Origin: Cristatella mucedo
Taxonomy: Eukaryota > Bryozoa > Phylactolaemata > Cristatellidae
Length of the DNA stretch: 64,000 nt
Assembly (NCBI GenBank): GCA_009760855.2
Contig: WPIO01000026.1
Span: forward strand, 124,001-188,000
Direction of reading: 5' to 3'
Positions 14,951-25,600 of the stretch are shown piece by piece. The notes under the pieces were generated by a model. It did no database searches. It was not told the origin of the DNA and saw nothing but the letters and a program-made list of their open reading frames with translations. The position numbers and the translations under genes were made by a program. Every line of letters starts with the position of its first letter. The first letter of the stretch is position 1.

Positions 14951-16467
14951 AGCCGGACGGCCGTGACTCGCTGCACGGTGTGCTCACTACAAATAACCTT
15001 CATTTTGCAATGATGCCCCGACATAGCTTCATTAGGTTCATTCATAACAGTCGTCGACATCTTTTATCGCTTCGAGCTTCTATCGCTGTGCCTCAGATAA
15101 CAAATTGACTCAGAAACCCAACCAGAAACCCTGCTCACTGTCCTCCCGCTGCCTCCTCTGCTGCTGCTCTCGCTCTTTCAGCTCAGGCCTGACCGAGAGC
15201 CTCTGACTCGGCGCTCCGCTTTCTCGGCTGAGTACCGCCGAGCTGCTGCATGGAGTCCTAACACACGTGGATTGGTCCCGGCAGCATCGCTTGGCAGGAC
15301 GGCCGTGGGGGGGGGGCTTTTTCACCAGGTGCAGCACGAGGCTGTAAATGCTTCACTAGCGGCATTACGCATAAGAGGAGGAGGAGGAGGAGGAGGAGGA
15401 GGAGGAGGAGGAGGAGGAGGAGGGGGAGGAGGAGGAGGAGGGGTAGGTGATCGACTGACGACCCCGGGACGTGCCGAGGTTAGGCCAGTGACAGGCCAAC
15501 ACGCTGCGCTGGTCACAGGCCTTCACCGAACTCGACGAAGCAGGTGTCGAGGCAGCATCGACTGGTCAGTCAGTACAAGGCCACGAGGGGTAACATTACC
15601 ATGGACATGTGATCGGCCAGTCACCGTGACACTCATCTGCTTGACCAAGCCGAACAATGGGGCCAAAGTCTGTCGACAGCGTTTATCATTACGGCAGGGT
15701 ATGTCGACAGCTGGGCACACCGGAACGATGCTGCAAGGTGGAGTGAGTCATTCTGCTCTCACTGGTATTCAAGCTGTCAGCCAAATGACTAGTACTTAGT
15801 TCCTAGCTGCGGATATGCGCCAGGAGTATCTGCACGGCTCTAGCATGCCACCGTCTGAGCCGCTGCCATCGGCTACAGCATGCTTACAATTCCTTGCGCA
15901 TCGTCGGCGCAAAGTCCTTGGGCCTCATGCACTGCCGCTCTGGGAAGACCGCACTCTGCTGCAGTCAGGACGAGCCGGCTCACGATCAGCCATTTCTGCA
16001 CCTGCCGGCAAGAGCTGCCAGCGACGACGATGCTGCAACTGCGTGAACAAGAAATCAAGCACTAGTAGGAATATTTTTTTAATAATCTAAATTAGTGCAT
16101 AATAAAACTATACGAGCATATAAAAAGGACGACACGTGACCAGCGACCACCAAAGATCTAAGCTGTCAGCATAGCAGCAGTGGCACAGCAATGCTGCCTG
16201 GCATGTTGGCAGTCCAGCATATGAGCTTGGGCTCGATAATCGCCGCTCGGTTCCCTCAGTCTTGCGTTACACTGACTAGGATTTCAGTACGAAGTGTACA
16301 TAGTCGTACAACAACGTAAGCCTCGGCGAGCATCAGCCCCTCACTCGACCGCTTCAGCAGGAGTCGACATAGGTCTCCGACCACCGCCCGGTTGTCAGCC
16401 GTTCTCCATATTGAATCCAGTAACGATGCATAGTTTGCGCGACCGACAGCACGGCGAGAGTCAGCCA
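14951..16467. other. 3' flank of the LNX gene, no other gene seen
   Basis: This lies downstream of the LNX stop codon on its strand. It probably holds the 3' UTR, but I could not pick a poly(A) signal with confidence. A (GGA)n microsatellite lies inside it. Confidence 0.35.
15377..15443. repeat. (GGA)n microsatellite
   Basis: About 20 GGA units with a few interruptions; the poly-Gly and poly-Pro frames across it are artefacts. Confidence 0.95.
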
Positions 16468-16603
16468 TCACACAATGGTTCCTGGCCACGACACCACTCT
16501 AAGGTTAATAGCTGAGTCGCAGCTTTTCATCAGGGCAACGGCGTTGGCGTGGGTCATGCCCAGCAACGACTGGTCGTTAACGGCCAGAATAATATCGCCG
16601 CAC
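16468..16603 (-). CDS. LNX: LNX exon 12: end of PDZ4 and C-terminus
   Basis: It encodes CGDIILAVNDQSLLGMTHAN and ends LRVVSWPGTIV followed by TGA. Thr at -2 and Val at 0 make a class I PDZ ligand, conserved with vertebrate LNX. Confidence 0.94.
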
Positions 16604-19600
16604 CTGAAGCGAAGGAGAATCTGTCGTGCATCTGCCGGGGCCACGCATGCTCTCGTGCACGTCAAGCGGCGGCCAATAAAGGAACACGACCCCTTCGCTA
16701 GCCTCCCTCTCCGTGTCGATCCAAGACGGCCGCCACGGCCTGCAGAACTCCCTCCCCCCTCTTCACCTCATCGACGTGGCACTAACTAACTGAGTGTGTA
16801 GAAAGGGGGCTCAGCACAAGCAGTCAAACCTGCCCACCGTGCACGCATGCGCCAGACGACTTGAGGCAGCTCAGCAGAGCTCGTTTCGTGCGCTGTGAGT
16901 CTGTACCTGAGACGGCCATCGAGTGCAGCCGGACTACTACTTATGATCGACTTGATGAAAATCAGCTTGTCAACGTGCCTGCTATCATGGCCGCCACCTA
17001 CGATTGAAAATCCAAAGCTCACTTCCGGGTTCTTTCGGTGCAAGACGATGCTTTTGTCGAACCAATACGACCTGAAAATGAAAAAGACAAGGCTGCTGAT
17101 AACAACCGACTACCAGTTACTCAAGCGGGTCTCGAGGAGGGTCAACACGCGACCCCTGATGCCACCGTCATGCGTGAGTGCGAGCCAATGAATGCAGCAG
17201 TCGATGGAACTGCACCCTATTATGCTGGACCCTTCCACCTGCCGGCTCCTCCTACTGGCTCGATCTTCAGGAAACAGAACAGGAGGTGCAGAAGCCGAAC
17301 TGGAAAATGAAGCCAGTCCCTAAACACACACACGGCAGGCTAGGCAACCCTTGGGGATATGATCACCTTATGATGCTGCCATCCCATCTCAATAGGGCTC
17401 AAAACAATAGCGAACTTCCCAATGCACATTTTGATCAGCCCTACCCACAGCACCAGCAATCTCTCTTATCTGGTGTGGCACTTGATCTTAGTGGTGCCTT
17501 TCGGTTGATTAAAAGTGCACATGGTCCTGTATGAATAGCAAAACAATGCTTGCTACCGTCTAATCCATCATAGGCAGCAAGTACTGCAATTTCTTGAGCT
17601 GCCTGTCTGTCAAACAAGGACTACAAACTTGTTCACTTCCACGGGGTTGCACAGAAATCTTGTGGAAACGTTGTTCAGAAATATGAACCTCTCTGAAGGT
17701 GCCTGATTTTCAAGAATACTACAATTGTTCTAGGGCAGTCGAGGTTTTCCAACGCTTTAGCAATCACAATACCGACAGAAATGATACGTCACTGATTGAT
17801 GCTGAAGAATTCCAACTCAAATCCTTCCTGCCCACGTTCTTGTGGAAACAAAGAGGAGCCTGTCGGGTACGGCGGACCACGGCGGTTCATTATTATTATT
17901 CATTCATTGCATAGTTGCAAGGCATTATACATGCAATGTAGTGAGATTGGTTCCCCTCTCAAGGTACAAAAATGTCGACAGTCAGTCCCATAGCAGACGG
18001 CCAACAATCATTCTTGGAATAATGCTGATGAAATTCGATAGCTAGCACATTGCCTGCACAGTGAACCCCATGTTCGAAAAGCAGGCTACTATTGCACTTT
18101 TACACTCCACAAGGCAGGCATACGAAAGAAGCTTATCGTGGAGCAGTGCTTGTCGTTTGACAAGCATTCCTGCATTACCCAACGGCCAGACTATAAGCTG
18201 GTCGTGCCTGGACCCCCTAACGAATCGCATCAGACAAAAATGTGACACGTGCTATCTAGAAGAAACACGTGTGGTGCCACTAAGACAGCAAAATAATATG
18301 ACCAAGCCAAAACAACTACACCTTAAAAGCAAGTGCCTAAGAATGCAAACCTGCAGTCGCAGGATCTTTCAGGATGTCTTCTTTGAGCCAAACTGCATGA
18401 AGTGCAGTAACACACTGATGACCCATTTCTTGTGCAACACACAGCACAACTTTTCAAGGCACCTACTTACCACAGTGAGAAACAAGTAGGCAATTGCCAA
18501 TGGGAGAACAGTATAAATATGTGTAATAATAGAAATATATCACAAAAAGTCTCCACAAAACTTGAGAGTGATGGCTGTGCATAAGAAGCAGGTGACTGTG
18601 AACGATCAAGCAGACATACTCACCACTGCTTATTACGAAGTCCGAATGTGTATCTAGATATTAAGACCAACCAATTACTATCACTGTTAGATGCTCCACG
18701 TTTGAATGATGGAAACAACATTACCACCCCATAGACAGATGACGTGAATAAAAGGATCGAGAGTGAACAAAACACCTACAGAGCATGTGTGTGGGGTTTG
18801 GTATGCCAGTTGTCCGCCGCGATATTACATCAGAACACACAGCTTTACAAGAATATGCATTGCCAACTAACCAATAAAAGACCAAAGCCAAACGAGGCAG
18901 CACCACTGAGAGAGACTCGGGTGAGACAAACTCGGGTAACTAGAACAAAAAGCAACGGTCCTTCTTTAAGAAAGACGAAAACCAGCTTTGGTTGTCAGTT
19001 GGCTGGCCCCCCACACGAGCAGGAGACGTCATTAGTGGCAGGGCAGAGTTTGACTGACTGGCACACTGCAGCCGTCTGCTAACACCCATGAGGTAAAGCT
19101 GCCCTCATCACCGGCTGTCGGCCACACGGCGAGTGGGCATACCTGGGTGCACGCTAAAACAGACTTAGTTGAGCCACATCCAGAGTAGCAGCAGCACCAC
19201 CACCACCACCACCACCACCACCATCACCACCACACACCGATCGACTGACCCGACGAGAGGAGTCCCCAACAAGCCACAACTCTGGCTAAGCTAAACAGCA
19301 TGCTGACTGCTGTCAACGATTACACCAGCCATAATACCGCTGGGTGCAATCGGAGGACCACGACGAGTAAACCCACCCAGCTCGAAGGACAGAAGCAGCA
19401 TCGTCATTAGAACGGTCGAAAGGACACGTGAGAAAGCAAAGGCGGACAAGGCCCGATAAAATGCTAAGCCGAGCGCTTTTAAGATTATATCGAGAAGATT
19501 TTTCGGCTAATTCGGCAGGCAAGGCAAGAACATGATGCACCTGCCGATGGCTTCCCTTACACCAACTGCCCGACAATCGACCGATCAGTTTGCCAGACGA

Positions 19601-22600
19601 TCACGTGGTCGGGTTGCAACCGCAACTCTGTTCAACTCAAAGACCAGTCTGTCCAAGATGTCCAGAGCAATGGTCAACGTCATTTGCCACCCCTAACAGT
19701 TTTCAACAGCTATTTGCAATCGAGCTAGACACATGAATGCAACTGGTGCATGCACAACCTTTACGGCAAACGTACTGTGGCAGATCGAGCCAGTAAATCC
19801 ACGTGGGAAGGAAATTCTCCATGCCCTCATCGTTCAAGCCGACACCCGTAAGCAGAGTCAGACTGATGATGGACTTTTCGGCTTCCATTTTCAATAGCGA
19901 GACGGCGTCCTCGTGACTAAGTCGCAGTAGCGAGATGTCGTTAACTGCCAGCAGCAAGTCGCCTTTCTGCAAACAATCGCACAACGCAGGTGCTTTGATA
20001 TTTGTAAAGCTATCAGCTGGCAAAACCTACAGGAGATCGAGACTATCATACAATTAGATCGAAAAATCATACATTAATACGACACAAGCGCTGACACACT
20101 AATACATACGCAGCAACAAGAATTTCGAAGGCAAACACTAGCTACATTAGCAGACGATGTTAAAGGGGCAGTGAAGTCATGCAGTCACCAGCCCCTCACA
20201 TGGAAGAGTTCATTTGTGTTTGTAGGTGAGCTCAGACCGATTCAAGAGCACGAGGGCTGTAAGATGAAAGAATTTGCAGCAAATGTAAAGCACCTAGAAA
20301 GAGATTGAGTTCTCTGGGGGCGCTTTATCAAGTGCATTATTATTATAATAATTATTATGTGCAGAGATGAATGCTGATGCATAAGCAAAGTCAGATGATT
20401 TATTTGCTCCCTCGAGTTTAAACTGGTCGAGCAACTAAGCACAGATAAAGAGAAAGATGAGAAAAAGCTTTCATTTCATTCACCCGTGCTCGGCCATCTT
20501 ACAGGCCCACTTGCTGGCCGTCCGCCGTGCATACATGTAATGGTAGCGAGCAGCCTCACTTGGGTCAATAAAAGCAGGGTACCTTGGGGGCGCCCGGCGG
20601 CACGGCGCATGGTCCTCGGCTTCTTGTAACTGCGACAGTGAACAGCCCATTTTGGAGCAGGCCAGAGGCAGTGGCCACAGAGCAACGCATCGCCGGTGAT
20701 ATAAAGACATGCCAATACGCCACGGCCGACGACGGGCAGCGACGGACAGCTCGCTGCGCTCTGACTGCATTCGGCTGAACGCACCTGCACCATGGCAGAG
20801 CCTTCAAGCACGCACCGGCCAACGCAGCCGTGCTCGTGCAAGTTCATCACGTAGAGCGGTGTGTCACCACGCTGGCTGCCAACGCCGCCCGACACACTGA
20901 TGCCAAGGCTCTCCGAGGCTCGCTGAAATTGAAAAAAAAACTGCTAGCACCAGAAGCGCAGCAAGCAGGCAACTCGACAGGAGCAAACTCGAGAAGGCAG
21001 CTGACACAAATGCAACGACACACAGCCTACCTCTGGCTGAGACAAGCACTTACAGCGGCACTCAACTCGGGGCACACCAGAAGCGCAACTCGCACGATAA
21101 CTTAGTGGCACTTAGTACGTGCAATAGCATGCTGGAGGGGGGGGTGATCTTGTGATGTGGTGATCTTGACGTCATCGATCCATCCGGGAAATGCAAGCAG
21201 GTTGTTCCATACAGCTTGTTTCATGTTTTCAGTGATACGTTAATGTATCGAATGGAGCATTTCAAAGCATGCTTGTCGGCATGGTAATTCTTTAAACAAC
21301 TTTGCACAGGAAGACAAAATAATGAAGGAAAGTCAAGGGACGATAGCATTTTACAGTACCACAACTTTCATGTCTGAACGCCAGGATTTTACAAGCAGCA
21401 GCACGACGATTTGGCTTTGGATGCTCGCAGAAAGCCCACAGTTGTAAGCCTATAATTGTGAGCAGACCCTCTGAGGTCACTTTTCAGCAAAGTCCATTTG
21501 CAGAAAACGAGGCAGATCGTGGCAACAGCAAATAGTTAGGCAGCTCGAGACGGCTTACCTTTTCTATCCTGATGATACGTTCAATCTGCCTCTGCACAGA
21601 TGACAGACCGTCGTGATTTGCTTCGACGTCACCGTCGTTGCCCGAGTCATCTCGAGATGTCGACCGGATTATGTCCGGCGTCTGCGGCCGAGTTTTCCGT
21701 GAAACGATAATTTGTATTTTCCCAGCTGCAGCCTATAAAACGGCTTGGAACGTCAAATGCAGCCCCGTAGATAGTAAACAAACACACATACACCATATGC
21801 ACCCGCTGCTGTTTGCAGGATAAAGCACTTGGTTCTTAACACGGTTGCCATGGACCACCGACTGAGTATGAGCGAGACAAGTACACCAAAGGCGGCCTGC
21901 TGCGTGCAGCAGATGCATCGAACTAGCATGGCAACTGAAGATCAACAGCAAAAGCACAAAAATAACCCTAAATAGCTTATATCACAGCTCCCTTTCTGAT
22001 TCTTGTTTCTTTCTGCATTTTCAATGCCGAACCGTACCAAGTGCTACACAGTACAGATGCACAGAAGCATGTGCACACACACACACACACACACTCACAC
22101 ACTCACACACTCACAATGGCTGAACTCATTCAGCCGTTGAGCAAGCCACGCAGCTCGTGATCGTAGCAGCAACACTTTGGCTGCATGGCACGGCACTCTC
22201 GAGGTGCAGTCACGACGACGACGTGCCTGTATGATATTGGCGGCCACTTCCTGCGGCGAGCACGACACGTCGCAGCCGTTCACTTCAAGTATTCTGTCGT
22301 CGATGCGTAGGCGACCGTCGAGGGACGCGACACTACCCGGCAGAAGCTCCATCACAAACATGCCAGGGCCGTTCCTGAAAACAGCAGAGGTGCCCTGAGG
22401 TGCGCCGACGCTGCACGACTCATAAGAGTCTCCCGAGCGTGCCGGCTGCTCGATGGAGGCATAGTCAGCGGTTAGGGGCATAGACTTTTAGAGGCAGGAA
22501 ACCCTGTGCTGCAGCTGTGCACAGCAGGCTCCCGTGCTGACTGGGACGAAGGTCGCAGGTCGGCACACGACTTCTGCTGGGGTGGCATTGAGCCAACGTG

Positions 22601-25600
22601 GTCAACAGATGAGCAATTACCAGTGCGGCTGACTGGGCTCTTTGCATCCATTATCTGTTTGTAGCAGGGAGAATCGAGAGAGTGCAGGCAGCATAGAGGG
22701 CACAGAGTATCCACGCGGCCAAACATGGCTGAACAACCACGGCTGATTCCGATGAGCGTGAAGAAAGTCGATAGCCATCTGCCAAGCCACCATTTGTGCA
22801 CAGGAGTCGAGGTGCGGAATGGCTGCCCGAGATAACCTGGCTGGGTTAGAAAGCGCCTCTGAGGAAAGAAAGGCTTGGGCCGGGGCTTGCTGACGTGATG
22901 GAGAGCAGTGCGATGGTGTACGTGAAAACAGAGGGGTTTTCTCCGCTCGTTAAGGTTAATCCTGCTCTTCTTGGACCCTTGCATGCCGACCTCTCTGCAC
23001 ACACTTAGCCGGGTGCAGAGCCACGGCCCCTTGTTGGGGGGGGGGCAATTCGGTGCCCTTTGAATTCCTTATTTTCCTTAACAGCATGTGTGAAGTGTCT
23101 AGAAAGAGATCTAGTTCTCCAAAGGGGCTCTATACAACCGTATTATTATTTTTTTCCCTGAACCCAAAAACTGCAAAACCGGTGCTACGCACAAAACTGG
23201 GACCTGGAGCCTCACCATGGTGCGAGCGAGTGCGCGGGAGTCTGTGGGCTACGAGGTTTGAGTGAGCTATGGAAAAATCTCTGGCGGAACACTAGCTTAC
23301 TCTTATGGATTCCAGCATTATTGCCGAGATTCATATTATATATGATCTTATCAGCTTAGTCTTATCAAATACAGCTAGCATAATCTACGCCGTAATAATT
23401 GCATCACGGGCAGGTAGAGAGAAAGAGTGAAAGAGAGAGAGACCATGCACGTGCAAGAGCACTTGCTCCTGCAAACACCTGCCGGGCTCGTGTGCCACCA
23501 CTCTCCCTCTAGCATGTATAGAGGGCTCAATTTGTACCGGCATCAGTGCCAAAGCAGACGTGGATTCCCAGAACAGCCATAAAAGGGGATTTTTTGCAAG
23601 AACCTCGGATGGGGCAAGGTGCTTGCAGTTCACGACCCGGATGGTGTGCTCAAGTCCTGCAGCAGGCAATCCTTTATGGCCACTGCAAGAAGGATGATTG
23701 ATACCTGCTAAAACTCTGCTATTCCTTTACTGAGCAGGACGGCAGCATGCCAGACTGCAACCCAGCCGCTGATGGTCCAGGTCGGCATGCATAAGTTGGC
23801 ACGACATTCTCCAAAGTATGAAGACAATTCATATCAAGGTAGTCCCCATGGCCCCTTCCACCACCCCCTAACTGAGATTCACGACCCAGAGCACCTACTG
23901 AAACCGGGTCAAGGTCGCTGCTGACAGACCGGAAAAAAGCATACGCGTCCCAATCTTACTTTTTCCCAGCGAGCTTAATTCCGAGCGGTTTGTCGGGGTG
24001 CTTGGTCAGGGTCATGTGAATTATCTCCTCTTTCTCGATAGGCCGGTTCTGCGCTGCTCTATCTCTGTACACGGTCAGCTTGACTGTGGGCAGCATCTGG
24101 TTCAAGGCTCGCTTTGCTTGAACGTGAGTCGCCTGAGTTAGATCCACTCCATTCACCTACAATTGGTACAGAAGCAGCAACGTGAAGGTGACCTGCGAGA
24201 TGACAAAGCAAGTAGGTCCCACAATAAACGAATGGAGGTCCTTTAGGAAGATCGTATGGTTTGACGAACGGCCATATTACGGCAGCTAAGTAACCCCATT
24301 TCATCTCATCAGAACTGAATGCAAAACACACAGTACAGGCGGGTGCTTTTTGGGGATACTCGATAATGCAAAGGCCTGTTCCAAGGGGTGATTTGAATGA
24401 GCCATCAATCTTGATGATAGAAGCACAGGTGTTTGAGGCTGGACACAGAATTGAGAGTAATTTGCGAGATAGGCTGGGCAGCCGAGTAACAAAAAAAAAC
24501 CAACGAAGGGAGATGGCACAGTGCTGGCTATATGAAGGGAAACTGTATCTCAGGCAGTTACTCTACCTTAACTGCTCTCCTGACTCTGCTATGCTTCCCA
24601 CATTCTCTTTGTTGCCTGAGACAAAGTCTGTTGGCTACCGAATGCGTACCGAAAGCCGCTTAGGCTGTAAGTGCACTATACAAAACTGTCTTCTGTCGTC
24701 AACGGTCTTTATGCAGAGGAATGGAACAGCAAAGAAAGACAAAGAAATAATTGGCTATGGTCTGAAGGAACTGTTATCGCTTTTCCAGCAAGAGAAAATA
24801 ATAACGATTAAGATATTAGTATAACATTGTTAAGATAACAAAATCTGCTTAGGCACTTTAGATATGCAGGACAAGTAGCATGTAAAGTCAGGAATAACAT
24901 TCACAATAGTTTGGATTATAGTTGCAAAGGTTTGGGTAAGTCAAGTGGACTATACAATTTCGTTCATTTTTTTCTTTTTTTTAATGTATCTGGTCTCATC
25001 TTGAGAATTGCACACTGCTGGGGAGGGGCTAGGAGGTTCGTAATCTCCAGCGTTGGCTAAGACAGAACCGGTGATACTCGCTGAGTTGGCCTCAGCGTTG
25101 GAAGAGGAAAACATTAGCAGCCAATAATAAATATGCTTACCTCCAGAATCTGATCACCGGCTTGCAGTCGGCCATCTCGAGCCACCAGCCCATCTCGAAA
25201 GATCTCTTGCACAGTGATGCCAACCTAGTAAGCAAAGCATACGCACTGAGGGATTCATAACAGATGCAAGAACTACGTAGCACAAAACTACATCAAATAG
25301 AGTCTGAAGCCACCACTCCAGACCAGCAGGTTGCCGGCAAGGACAAGAACTGTCTTCAAGCATCTGCCACATTTGCCGAGCACTGTGTAAATGATACTCT
25401 TTGCACACGAGCTTTGCTGCCAGGTTGGACTCACCATCCCAACGATAGTTTTAGCTAAAGGTCTTATCTTTATTAATCCACTTCGTGTAGATAAGCTAAC
25501 GCTACAAGCCAATCAAGGGTGATCCCTTCATTGATCGATTCCTTCGTTGGCTTCTGCCGACTGGCTTGCTGTAGGCCTGTGCTACCCCCTTGTCTGGTCT

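Noticed and set aside
18061-18489. 142-residue plus-strand frame in an LNX intron
   Set aside because: No domain, no splice or promoter context, ordinary composition.
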